From Paratrimastix pyriformis (lineage: Eukaryota > Preaxostyla > Paratrimastigidae): a stretch of 45,832 bases of DNA. The translations under genes were made by a program, and so were the position numbers. The stretch is from the NCBI GenBank assembly GCA_027972325.1, contig JAPMOS010000229.1, positions 1-45,832 of the forward strand, written 5' to 3'. This document shows positions 32,736-42,959 of the stretch, piece by piece (the first letter of the stretch is position 1; every line of letters begins with the position of its first letter). The notes below the pieces were generated by a model. That model saw nothing but the letters and a program-made list of their open reading frames with translations. It was not told the DNA's origin and made no database searches.

Positions 32736-34990
32736 AGGTGTCGGTGGGGGTGAATGCGGGGAAGAAGTTCAAGTAAAGGTTGGGGCTGTGTTTCTCTTCC
32801 ACCCTCTTACGCTCTTGCTCCTGGGACATGCGTGTGGAAAGAAACAGCCTTCTATTGGAATGGCGTGGGAGGAGAGTGGTTGGCGGGGGGGAGCAATCGA
32901 ATGAAGGAAAAGAAGGTGGAGTGGGGGTAAAATTGGAGAAGGTAGTGCAAAGACAGGAAGTGATATGTGTATGGTGCTTTTGGATGCAGACGGTGGTCGA
33001 AGAGAATTGGGTCCACGGTAGGGTAAATGGAATTGGCCTTGTTGATCAAAAGAGAGGGGCGAAGCGTGGTCGTATGGGTTGGATAAAGACTGGTAATGAG
33101 AACTGGGAATGCTGGTACGGAGAAGGGAAGACCTCTGGAAGGGGCGAAGGGGCCGGTGGTGGACGGGAGAGATGGGATCAGGAGGGTTGGCGGGGTTGGG
33201 ATGGCTGTTTTCTCCCGCGTTTTCTGGTGGGCTGAGCGCCCCTACTTTCCAACGGTGGTTGGATGGTGTGCCGGCTTGGTGTGGTGGCTGCATTGGGTGG
33301 CGGCTGCCCTCAGGTTGGTGTGGTATGTCTAGCCGATGTCTCGTTGGTCTGTGGATGGAGGAAGATGGGTGGAGTTTCTAATCATGCTTTGATCATAGTC
33401 TCCCGGCTGGACAGAGTGCTTTGCCTCGGAGGTGGGCCCTGTCTGGTGTCGGAAATATCTACCGGTTTGTTGGTTGTTGGGACGTCTGGCAGCGGCTCAT
33501 CCTTAGAATTTCAGATATCTGGCCCCTGAGATGCCTGTCTGACCGTCTGGTCAGATGGAAGATCCTTCTCTGGGATGTTGCTGATGCGGCACGTTCTTTG
33601 GGAGAGTCTGTCTTTCCGGTATTCTTTTGTCATCTTCAGAAACTTTTAGGAATGTGGCCGCTGATCTTGGTAGGGCTGGTCAAGGGCAGTCTGGTTATTG
33701 TTTTGAGCTTTCCTGGAATGGGGTTGGTCTGTGTGTACCTTTTTCAGTCATCCAATTCCAATACTGGACTGAGCAGATGGGAGCTCCAATGCCTGCATCT
33801 GCACAAAACCTCCGAAGGAATGGGCAACTTTGGACGATGTCTGAAGGTCTGTGTAAGTTTTCATTTATTACAGTTTACTCATTTTCTGAGATCGATGATC
33901 TCGGTAGGACTGGTGGTGACGCTAGGGCCGGTCAAGGGGTCAACGGTCAAACCAGGACCCCTTAACACCCGCAGCGGTTCCTGCGGGTGCTGGAAGAGAG
34001 GGGGCCGCTGTGCTACGTCGGCGGGATGCCCTAGGGATCGTTACCCCTGGGGTGGCCAGAGAGGGGTCGAGGACAACCTGGCTAAAATGTGGCAGGCAAA
34101 CCTCACCGAGTGGTACGAGGAAAACCCGAAGGGGACAACCTCAAGGAGGAAAACCCCGCCGTCGGGGACAACCTCAAGAAGGAGGAAAACCCCGCCGTCG
34201 GGGACAACCTCAAGAGGAAAACCCGCCGTCGGGGACAACCTCAAGGGGGCAGCGCTGGGCGACATCGGCTGGGTGGGGTATGGACATGATGGAGGAAAAC
34301 CCCAAGAAGGGGACAACCTCAAGAAGGAGGAAAACCCCGGCGTCGGGGACAACCTCAAGGGCATCGCTGGGCGCCATCGGCTGGGTGGGGACGGACACGG
34401 AGGAGAGAAAACCCCAAGGGGGACAACCTCAAGAAGAAGGGAGGAAAACCCGCTGAAGGGGACAACCTCATGAGGGAAGGAGCAGAGGAGAACCCGGCTT
34501 TGGGGAAAACCTTGATGGTAGGATGGAGGACCATGCCGGGGATGGGAATGCGTCACAGGCTGGCGACATCGGGGCATACTACTTTGGCTCAGGTGGCTGG
34601 GGCTGGCTTCCTTTTGCTTACGGTCTGTGCGAATGTTTTCCTTGTTGCCGTTTGCCTTGTAGACTCCTTTGAGTTTCGGCAGTGCTCTTGGGACAGGGAG
34701 GTTTGGAAAGGGAGACTGGCTCGGATATCATGGATGCGAGTGGTAATGTACGCTTGGGGGACTTGGAAGGTTTAGCATGCCAGGCCAATTGGAATTTTAT
34801 TGTTGACCGATTAAAGAGATGGGTGGGGATGAAGGAGGGGTGGAAAAGGGGTGGGCTGACATTGACTTGGCTGAATTTTGAAAAAGCTGGTTGGGTTGGT
34901 TGAGTTTTATTGTAATGACGATGACATCGGTAAAAGATTGGAGGCGGTGGGGAGCAGGATTGCTATGGAGGTGGAAATGGAGTGGGGAAG
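32736..34990 (+). other. LINE B spacer or ORF2 leader
   Basis: No domain recognised. GYCFELSWNGVGLCVPF (near 33690) and neighbouring text look protein-like, but no family match is evident. It holds the tandem repeat at 34113-34490. The equivalent region of LINE A is shorter. Confidence 0.5.
34113..34490 (+). repeat. GGGGACAACCTCAAGAAGGAGG tandem repeat in LINE B
   Basis: Imperfect units of roughly 25-45 bp around GGACAACCTCAAG and GGAAAACCCCG; one frame reads repeated GDNLKKEENPAV. An array of this kind is not seen in LINE A, so it arose or was lost after the two lineages split. Confidence 0.75.
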
Positions 34991-35022
34991 GTGATGGAGA
35001 GCTGGAGGATGGTAATGGGGGC

Positions 35023-35745
35023 GGAATGTATAGAGGAATAGTTAATGTCACTGGCCACCGGTGCTGGATCAGCACGGCCTCCAGGTGGTTGAGGCGGCTG
35101 GGGGTGGGTGAGTTGTACGAGATATTGCGGGAGGTCATGGGACCCCGGGTGGGAAGATGGGGTGTGGAGGGAGGAACCAGGGGTTTGGACGAAGGGCAGG
35201 ATGGGGAAGCGGAGGAGGCCCTCGTTGAATTGTTGCGGAGGTCTGGGATCGCGGCAAAGGTAACTGTGGAAGTAGAGGACACATGTCAGGAGTGTGAGCT
35301 TATGAGCAGCGGAACGGAGAGAGAAGCGATCTAACGGTGAGATTGGGCGGGATTTCGAGAAAATGAGTGACGCTGTGGGAAGGGTGATCCTTTCAAATCA
35401 GAGGATACGAAAAGGTGCCCTGGGTGTGGGGTGGATCGTTGGCATGCGAGGGAGGAGCGGGTGGTGGGAACAGAGGTGTTATGGTCGTCAAGTGACGCGG
35501 GGTAGGGAAGGGATGGTTGATAAGAGGCAATGGAGGTCCAGCCGGATGTGGTGGAAATGGGCGGTAAGGTGTACCACATGGTAGCGGTGGCGGAGTTTTG
35601 TGGGAGAAGGGGTGGGCGACACTGGGTGGCGGTCAAAAGATTGGAGACCAATGGTGGAGGTTTAATGACAGCAGGGTCGGAGAAGTTGGGAAGAGGAAGC
35701 AGGTCATGGAGATGTGTTCCTGTATGTGGAGGGCAGGAAAAGGCT
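35023..35745 (+). pseudogene. LINE B ORF2: USP-like (C19) protease domain
   Basis: Second, diverged copy of the domain at 11240-11970. Cys box RGIVNVTGHRCWISTASRWL (Cys at 35062-35064); GLDEGQDGEAEEALVELL as the QD box; DTCQECELMSSGTER with the first CxxC; a second CxxC in a later frame, then VDRWHAREE or its shifted version; VYHMVAVAEFCGRRGGRHWVAV as the His box (His at 35620-35622); then WWRFNDSRVGEV as the W-x-F-x-D-S box. From the Cys box to a stop at 35334 the frame is intact. Catalytic Cys, His and Asp/Asn positions are all kept even though many silent sites differ from LINE A, which argues that the domain was functional while the lineages were active. Confidence 0.8.
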
Positions 35746-36059
35746 TCGAAGATGAGGAAGTCGGCCCTGGGTCCGGCGTTCGGAGGTGTGAAGATGCAGA
35801 TGGGAGGTGGGAAGGCTGGGGAGCGGGGATGGGCCGGGGGCGGAGCAGGGCATGGGGTGGGTGTGGAAGCCTATCTGCAGTGGGGATAGTTACCCAGGTC
35901 AGGGTGCCTGCGGGGAGAGGGTGAAGGCGCGGAGAAGGGGAAGGGGAAAAGGGATGCGCAGGGAAGAAGAGGCAAAAAGCGAAAATGCTGGATATTGAGC
36001 GGGTGTGATGAGAAGGCGGAGGCGGAAGAATTTTGTGGGGTGGAAAAGTGGTGCTGCGA

Positions 36060-36830
36060 AAAAGGAGGCTAACAGGGCGGGGTTGCCGGGGAAGAGAGGA
36101 TCGGGTGAGGGTGGTCGGATGGAATGTGCGGGGCTGGGCTCGGAATGGAAAAAGAAAATGTAGAAGATTTGCTAAAGGTGGGTCGAACGGACGCGCTCTT
36201 GCAGGAGACGAAAGGAACGAGGGACAACAAGGAGTTTTGCAGGAAAATGGATGAAGGGGTGGTGCTGGAGGCTCAGTGGCGGAGGAGTCTGTTAAGAGGC
36301 ACCCGAGAGGGTGATGATTGGGTATAGAAAACATTGCAAGTGGCAGTGCGAAGATTACGGAGGTGATTCCTGGTTATCTCATGTTTATGGACTGGACGGA
36401 GGGAAGAATCAGATGAGACTCATCAACATGTATTTTCCTGGAGACGGAGAGGCGAACGTGAGGGTAAGGAGTGTGATCTTGGAGCGGTTGGAGAGTGTGT
36501 GGCGGGGGGGGCGTCGGATGGGAGAGGAGTCGTGGTGTACACAGATGCGAACGGATGGGCTAAGGAAGGAGGGAGCAAGAGAAACTGGGATTGTATGATG
36601 TGGCGAAGATGGTTGGGAAGGCGGGGAGATAACATCCGGAGCCGGAAGGGTGGGACGGTGGCGAAGAGGAAGAGCATGAAGGGAAGGGGAGGGCCCGGTT
36701 GGATTTGTGTCTGTCGACGCAGGGGACAATGGGGAGGTGCTGGACAATTTGTTTGTTTGGCGGAATGATGAGATTCAGTGGCAGGCGGTCACGGATCACC
36801 ACATGATTGTAACGGATCTCGAAACATGGC
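36060..36830 (+). pseudogene. LINE B ORF2: APE endonuclease
   Basis: RVVGWNVRGWARNGK (about 36110-36150) is the N-terminal APE motif, with the Asn that binds metal. ALLQETKGTRDNKEF (about 36195-36240) carries the catalytic Glu. LINMYFPGDGEANV and VVVYTDANGW fit the central strands. VTDHHMIVTDL (about 36786-36820) supplies the final Asp-His. Frame changes split it into several pieces. This nuclease nicks target DNA to prime cDNA synthesis. Confidence 0.8.
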
Positions 36831-37439
36831 GCCTTCTGCGGTGAAAATGGCTCGGAGGAAGGTGGCCATCTGCCTTCCCGGACGGAGGTGGAGGCACTGT
36901 TGCGGGACAAGAAGAAGGAGGTATGATGTTATGGTTGGGAAAATGGAAAAGTACCGTGGGAAGGTTGCGCAAATGTTGCGAGAGGCAGCTGTGAAGGGGA
37001 GGAGCCATCATTTGAACAGATGAGTGAGTTTCTTCGGGTAACAGCTGGCTGCGTTTTCGGCTATAGGGATGTGATGAATACGGATCGAGATTTTGAGCCT
37101 TTCAGGATAAAGAAATTGAGGAGAGCGCTGGCGGAGGAGGACTTGAATAAGAGGGAAGGAGATGTTGAAACAGTTGGCGAAGATGAGGTCGGTGCATTAT
37201 GGTAGAGAGATAGGGCATTGGAGGAAAGCGCAAGCGTATCTATAAGGTATCATGACGGATGGCGCGGCGCCAATTACAACCTACGTGACTCGAAATGCGG
37301 AGGAAGATGGACAGGGTGGTGTCGGACCCGGCGGAGGTTAAGAGGGATGGTGGGATTCATGGCGGGGCTTGCAAAAGGAAGCTGCCGGTGGGGACGGGGG
37401 CAAAGACTGAAGGAGGTAACGGGAGGCGTGGGTGGAAGG

Positions 37440-38710
37440 GTAATTATGGCCCTCTGACGACGCATGATATCCAGACAATACTGGGGGCGTTGCCGGACGG
37501 GAAAGCGGCGGATGGAGTGACGGCGGAGATGGTCCATGCTTGTCAGGACGAAATTAAGGAGTGGTTGGGGAGGCGATACAACGAGATGTTGGAGAAGTCT
37601 GAGGTTCCTGAGGAGCTGAAACTCAGCTCGGTCTATATGGCAACCAAATCGCAGACGGAGCATCCGGGGATCCGGCCAGAAGGCCTATAACTTTAATACA
37701 GGTTTTTGAAAGGACTGCAGGTAGTGATTGCCTCGAGATTTCAAGACTGGTGCGTTGAAAAAGGGTATTCGGGGCGGAGCAGTTTGGTTTCCTGAGGATC
37801 GGAGGATTGAGACGCCTATTGCCGAGATTTTGGGGGTGTTGACGGACTCGAAGATTATGGGAGGTAAGGAGTTCCACATGTGCGCGCTAGATATAAGAAA
37901 GGCCTATGATACAGTTGACATGGAGGCGCTCAGGAGGGGTTGAGAAGGATGGGGGTGGAAGAGGAATTTGTCAGGTATGTGGACAGCTTGTATGAGGGAG
38001 AAAGGCGCGGGTGATCACGGGGTACGGGTTGACGGATAGCTATGACATTGAGAGAGGAATTAGTCAAGGGACCCGTTGTCCTGCCTGCTGTTTATCTCCT
38101 TCATGGAGGAGTCTTGGCGGAGGTGAGACGACAGGAGGGCTATATTCTGGATAGCGGCAGGAAGGTAAAGGTGTTGGCATTTGCGGACGACATTATGTTG
38201 GTGACGAGAACAAGGGAACAGATGGTCCGTTTGGTGAATACGGTAAGGCGGAAAGTGGAAGAGGCTGGTATGGAGCTGTCGTGGAGCAAGTGTGACTACC
38301 TGTGTGGCGGGTAGGGGAAGACGGACTTGGATCTGGGAGAGGGTCGGAAGATCAGAGTGCAGCAAAAGGGTGGAGCAATTCGGTATCTTGGGATATGGAT
38401 AGATGAGGAGATGAACATGAAGGTCAACACGGAGAAGGTGATCCAGAAAATGTGTGGGCGACTGCACAGGCTCATGGACAAGAAGGTCCCTCCGAGGTTG
38501 ATGGTGCAAATGATTAATGAGTGTGTCTCGACTTGCCTACAATACACGGCGCAGTGCCCAATGCCGACAAGGGACTTGGAAACACTGAAGCAGAGATATG
38601 CGAGGGTGTTCAGGAAATCGGAGGTTGTATTGGGAAATGCGACCCGGCAGAGGTGCTGTTCTTTCCGGAGGAGGAAGGGGTATGGGGCTGAAGGACCCGA
38701 TTGATGTCCA
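37440..38710 (+). pseudogene. LINE B ORF2: reverse transcriptase
   Basis: Better N-terminal half than LINE A: ILGALPDGKAADGVTAEMVHA, ELKLSSVYMATKSQTEHPG, RRIETPIAEILGVLTDSK, MCALDIRKAYDTVDMEALRR (first catalytic Asp) and ERGISQG. LAFADDIMLVT (FADD near 38180-38191) has the two remaining Asp. The thumb region (YLGIWIDEEMNMKVNTEKVI, then NECVSTCLQYTA) is almost identical to LINE A in protein. Several indels break the frame. Confidence 0.9.
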
Positions 38711-39582
38711 TGATATGATGGTGATGACACAAATTCTGGGGAGGATGGCGGACGAGCAGGGGTGTGGAGTGGTGCTGAGGGAGATCGTGCTGCTGCAGAA
38801 ATTGTGGACGACGCGTGAGCCGCTGTTGGATGATGCAGGAAGTGGGTGAAGATGCACGGGCAGGAGAAGATGCCGGGGTGGTGATTGGGGCGTTGCAGGT
38901 GATGCACAGGAGAGACATGGCGATCCTGAGGGACGGTGAAACTGAAGGAGGAAGTGAAGTACGGCATGCCGACGACACTGGAAGAGATGGCGGAGCCTGC
39001 AAGATAACAAAGAAGCACAGACAGACCCTCATGAAAAGGAAGATTCAGTGTGGCGGACCTCATCATAGGGGAAGATTTCATTGGAAAGGGGTGATGCCGC
39101 AGTATGGAGACGATCAAAAGCGGGTGTCTGTATGGTAACAGGGTGAGTCGGACTATCTGCAATTGGCGAGGCGGATTCGGGAGGAGAGTCGGCGGAGGAG
39201 GGCGGAAGAGCGGAGAGTGGAGAAGGAAAAGGAGGAAGGCAATGCAGATAAGGAATGAAGGAAGGGAGGTCGGGGGGTTGGGGCGGTCGGGGGAAGCGAA
39301 ACCAAGAGTCAAGAGGCAAGCAAAGTTGCAGTGCGTCGGGGGAAGGTGGCAGTGGTGAAACAGAAACATGGGAGGGAGGATGGGGTGGGAAAGGGGAGAG
39401 TAAGAAGGGCAGAAAGAGATGGGAGGAGGGTCGGATGCGATTGAGGCGAGCGAGAAGGCAGGGCGGTGGAGGAACAAAATGGGGAGGCGAGGGCTGGTGG
39501 AGTGGGACGAGGTGGAAAGGCGGGAGGAGTTGATGGCGGAGTGTGATGAGGTGGAAGTAAGAGTGGTGGAGCCAGAGGCGGA

Positions 39583-40030
39583 ATGGAGGTTGTTTATACT
39601 GATGGGAGTGCGACAAGAAGCCGGAAGGAAAGACGGGCGGCGTTCGCGGTGATTGAGAGATTAAAATGGGGCGCTGGCGGTGAGGCGGGGAGGAGGTGTT
39701 CGGGTCGGGGCAGACTAACAATGAAGCGGAGTTGGAGGCTATTCTGGAGGCTATTCGGATTGGACAGGATGCGAATGTGGAAGTGAGAACGGACAGTAAA
39801 GTGGCAAAGGGTGGGTTGAGGACTGATAAAGGGTTGGTGAAACCAACGGATCTGATAGAATCGAAGGCGGAGGGACTGCTGCGGAGGGCAGCGGATTGTG
39901 AAGGAGCATCGTGGAGATACGACTGGTCTGGGTTAAGGGACATCAGGAAACTAGTGCGTCGCTGGATGCGGAGGAACAGATTGGCAGACAAGATTGCGGG
40001 ACGGAGCATAAAGATGGAGCCGAGCGTGGT
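39583..40030 (+). pseudogene. LINE B ORF2: RNase H
   Basis: VVYTDGSATRS gives the first Asp, QTNNEAELEAILEAI the Glu, VRTDSKVAKGG the second Asp, and WVKGHQETSASLDAEEQ the His-containing loop and end of the domain. Order and spacing fit RNase H1-type domains found in several LINE groups, where they remove the RNA strand of the hybrid. Two frame changes break it. LINE A is truncated before this point. Confidence 0.82.
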
Positions 40031-40294
40031 GCCAAGAGAGGATGGGGATTCAAGCTGGTGCGGAGAAGTGACGGGAAGGAGGTGGAGACAGACAGAGAGG
40101 TGATGAAGGAATGGGGAGGAAAAGTCGCATGGAGGGCGGCTCGTAAAAAGATTGTGTTGATTAACGCAGAGTCGCAACGGAGGGATCAACGTGCAAACGA
40201 TGAGGTGTGAGATGTCAGGAAGCTGGCGATGATGGCAATCCTGCAGCGGTATATCACGGCCAACATCCGTTCTATCAACAGGGAGGATGGGAAG

Positions 40295-40338
40295 TGTTGG
40301 TGTGGGGTGAGGACCATGAACCACGTGTTTGAGTGCCC
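40295..40338 (+). pseudogene. LINE B ORF2: CCHC-type knuckle
   Basis: KCWCGVRTMNHVFECPG gives C-x-C-x6-H-x3-C just after RNase H, preceded by ILQRYITANIRSI. Similar knuckles close the ORF2 protein in many APE-type LINEs, but here about 400 more codons follow. Confidence 0.65.
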
Positions 40339-40339
40339 A

Positions 40340-41567
40340 GGGATGGCGGGATGTGTGGGGAGAGATGGAAAGGGGCGGATGCAGTGAAGCTAATTGAGTG
40401 GTTGGACAAGGCGGAGGGAGCTGAAGACCCGGACCAGCTGCTCGAGGAGAAGTGGGTGGAGCCGATGGGCGAGTGTGTGAAGATAAGGGGCAGGCAGATC
40501 ACGAAGGTGAGGCTATGGCAATTGATGGAGGGTCAGGGGAGATGGTTTCGGGCGAGAACATGGGACAGTTTTGGGAAAGGTTCTCGACAGAGGTGGCTGA
40601 GATGTGTGACCGATATGAGGAAGGAAAAGCACGACAGTAAAGGAGGGGCGGACGCATATGAGTACGCTGAGGAACCAATGGACGACTCCCACACTATATC
40701 TTCGTTGCTGAGGCAGGCGGGAAGCCTAACGGTGATGGCGTTTTCGCACCCAGGGAATGCGGATCTCAGTTTCCCAGGTATAGAACGCCGAGTAAGGAAG
40801 ACTGGTTCCTGGGAGGTTCGGTGGATGGGTACGGGCTATTTAAGGAGAATCGGGACTTGTTGATTTATGCGAATCCGGAATATAACCCCCAGGAGGAGAT
40901 GGATCGGTTTTCCGAGCAATTGGAGAGTGGGCGGAGAGTCCGATGGTAGAGGAGGAAAAGCGTTTAGATGCATTGTTATTGTGCCGTACGGGGAAGGGAA
41001 AGCGAACAGAATCCAGCCGGGGAGTGAGCCGAAGCACGGTGTGAGCTTGGCGATCAAGGGGACATTCAGATGCGTGAGCTTTTCATCATCCAGGAGGGTG
41101 GGTTTGCCTTTGGGAGCCGAGTTTCTGGCGCACCGGGAGGAAAGTGGTGGGGAAGGCGCGGTTTGATGTGGGGATTCTGATGTTTGAGAATGGGCGGGCT
41201 AGGGAGAGATTCCCGATGGATCCAGCCCGTTGTGGGCTTTGGAGGCGATGTTGAGGAAGGAGGCCGGGAGTTGCATGGTGCAGGTAAACTATGAGGGCCG
41301 CCCGAGAGATGGGGAAGCGCTTTACAACTGGAGGGGATATCGGAGGCGGTGGTGACGAAGGTGATGAGGAGGTTGAGAGCGAAGTGCGGTGTTAAGATGG
41401 AATACGCGAATGCATGTAGACTGGCAGCGGAAATGGGAATTGTGGATGAAGACACTCAAAAGGAGGTGGGAAGCGAGCTGGCAGGAATCAGGAAAACGAT
41501 GCTCATAGCGATTCAGCAAAGGAAGAAGTGCGAAAAATTCGAGGCAGGAATGAAAGAAGAGCTGTAG
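40340..41567 (+). pseudogene. LINE B ORF2: extra C-terminal region, MTase-like motif
   Basis: No firm family. Readable blocks: VKLIEWLDKAEGAEDPDQLL, a basic segment around FGKGSRQRWLRC, then RYRTPSKEDWFLGGSVDGYG, NRDLLIYANPEYNPQEEMDRF (NPEY at 40872-40883), AFRCIVIVPYGEGKANRI, VSLAIKGTF, RFDVGILMFENG and a helical end with RLRAKCGVKMEYANACRLA. The order TP-x-x-x-W/F, NPxY plus a helix, a strand ending in VPYG, and a later hydrophobic strand resembles Dam-type adenine methyltransferases, whose motif IV is NPPY or DPPY. Here the second Pro is Glu, and no SAM-binding loop is evident. Several frame changes. Methyltransferase is a hypothesis only. Confidence 0.35.
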
Positions 41568-42140
41568 TCCGGAAGTCGGCGGAGACCGCCCTGGAGGGAC
41601 GGTAGCCGACCCATGAACTCCCTGGGGTGCTCTTTCTGCAGGACTTGTCCTGCGGGAAGGCGGCCCGGGGATCATGTCACCCGCGGGCTTCGGCCCGATT
41701 CCGGACTCGGCGCAAGCCGGAAGTATCACACACACACACACGGGGTGGGCGGCCCAGCCGGTCTGGCGTAGCCGGGATCTCGGTGGGGAGGCTGGTCCCC
41801 CGGGCGCGGGCGCTGGGGCGAGCTGGCCACCTGCGTCAGGTGAGTCGGACCGGGGGGCGGCCCCAACCTCCGGCACACCACGCCGAAGCCCCGGCGGCGG
41901 GTGGTCGTCGGTTTCCAATCTGTGAGATAGGGGTGCGGAGCCAGCATCCGAGGAGAGGGAGAGGGACAGGCCAAGGGGTTTCTTGCGCGCCAGAGTCCTG
42001 CAGCAGATGGCCCGGGAGCCGTCAGCAGGGGCTCCTTCCCCTCATCCGAGGGGAGAAAAATCGGCACCGGTGCCGGGGTTTGAACCCGAGTCGTCTGCAT
42101 CACGAGCACCTTCCATTCCACCTGGACCACTGGGCTTCTC
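41568..42140 (-). mobile_element. tRNA-headed SINE-like element
   Basis: On the minus strand a tRNA-like head starts near 42140: A box TGGTCCAGGTGG (plus coordinates 42118-42129) and a perfect B box GGTTCAAACCC (42076-42086), with a well-paired T-arm. About 470 bp of G+C-rich body follow, including a short (GT)n run (near 41727-41743), down to the LINE B stop codon. No coding signal. The 3' limit is not defined: part of 41568-41640 could instead be LINE B 3' UTR. Confidence 0.55.
42076..42129 (-). promoter_or_regulatory. Internal Pol III promoter of SINE
   Basis: A box and B box as described for the SINE-like element, at tRNA spacing. Acceptor-stem halves do not pair, so it is not a tRNA gene. 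Confidence 0.6.
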
Positions 42141-42645
42141 TGGGGGAGGATTGGCGGTGGGCGCCTCAGGCGCAGTGAGCGATGGAGCTGACGCCAGTGT
42201 CACAACTTGGGTTGGAGGTACGAAGCCACGCCCGGTCAGATCGATCCAGGAGGCTACACGCAGCAAAATGACGACCATTGCCGGCGATGCATGTAAAATA
42301 GCGAGTCGTTCACTAATCTGTGGCAGGTTGGCGGATTTGGTGGGTGAGAATGAGATGCCCAACGATTTCGCAAGCTCCTTGAGTCTCTGCGATTGAAAGA
42401 AAGTCAGAATCTGATTCCAATACTCCATTGAATATGGTTGATTGAAGGGGTCCTCCGTTGAGGGCAGGTGGTTGATGATTGATTTTCGGTCGACGACATG
42501 CTGGAAATTCGAATTTCGAAAGTTGAATGGCGAAGAAGAGTCGCAGCAAATGCTGGGTGAATTCACCAACAACCGAGGCAAACGGTGAGCCTCCTCGCAC
42601 AAAGAGTTTGGCGAGTGTAGTCGACAGAACCAAGACACCCTCCAC
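42141..42645 (-). pseudogene. Fragment of a transposon-type second gene
   Basis: Not recognised. Two overlapping frames give a helical N-terminus (STTLAKLFVRGGSPFASVVG, EFTQHLLRLFFAIQL) and then PYSMEYWNQILTFFQSQRLK, LAKSLGISFSPTKSANLPQI and AILHASPAMVVILLRVASWI. Helical make-up, a Pro-rich tail and a Y-S-x-x-Y element resemble the minus-strand gene at 18593-19980, but identity is weak. The SINE-like element cuts its 3' part. A third EnSpm-like element's relic is a fair guess. Confidence 0.35.
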
Positions 42646-42658
42646 CGCTTCCTGAGGA

Positions 42659-42841
42659 GGAGTTATTTTCGGAGGTGGTGATGGTGACGAGGCGGCACAT
42701 GAGGAGGCCGAAGAGCCAGCCCTTGGAGACCTGGACCCCGCAGAAGCCGCCGAGATTGACGTCGTGGTTGATGTAGCAGCAGACGATGGTGATGTGGCTG
42801 ATTATGGAAGCTACGACCGGACGGCGCGGGGATCCATCTAA
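42659..42841 (+). CDS. Short acidic ORF end
   Basis: Sixty codons, strongly Asp/Glu-rich (GDGDEAAHEEAEEPALGDLD, VVVDVAADDGDVADY), ending in TAA at 42839-42841. It starts just beyond the 5' end of the minus-strand fragment, the same divergent layout as in the inner transposon. No start codon is clear. Unrecognised. Confidence 0.3.
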   Translation, partial: GVIFGGGDGDEAAHEEAEEPALGDLDPAEAAEIDVVVDVAADDGDVADYGSYDRTARGSI

Positions 42842-42959
42842 TCCTTGCCGGGATCGAACGTCTGTTTTGGTTTTCGGGTCATGATCAATGCCCCGTTTGT
42901 CTCATGTTCCAGTTCGGGAAGGATCACGCAGTTACCGGTCGAACTGTCTAAAACACGCC

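Larger units (their letters stand above)
31673..41567 (+). mobile_element. LINE B (APE-type LINE with USP, RNase H), near full length
   Basis: Same family as LINE A, with about 9.9 kb from the start of the leader to the last stop codon. Order: ORF1 (31721-32735), spacer with a tandem repeat, then ORF2 with USP-like domain, basic linker, APE endonuclease, RT, charged region, RNase H, CCHC-type knuckle and a long C-terminal region ending with TAG at 41565-41567. Many small indels break ORF2 into a dozen or more open pieces, so it is dead as assembled. The left border is set by the shared GTTTGAATTT after which similarity with the LINE A leader is faint, so it may be off by tens of bases. No target-site duplication was found. 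Confidence 0.85.

Noticed and set aside
34010-34473. Prokaryote-like or host repeat protein (GDNLKKEENP repeats)
   Set aside because: Explained by the tandem repeat in LINE B; no start, and no similar region in LINE A.
38296-40324. Two long minus-strand frames (393 and 431 residues)
   Set aside because: Antisense of LINE B RT, charged region and RNase H.
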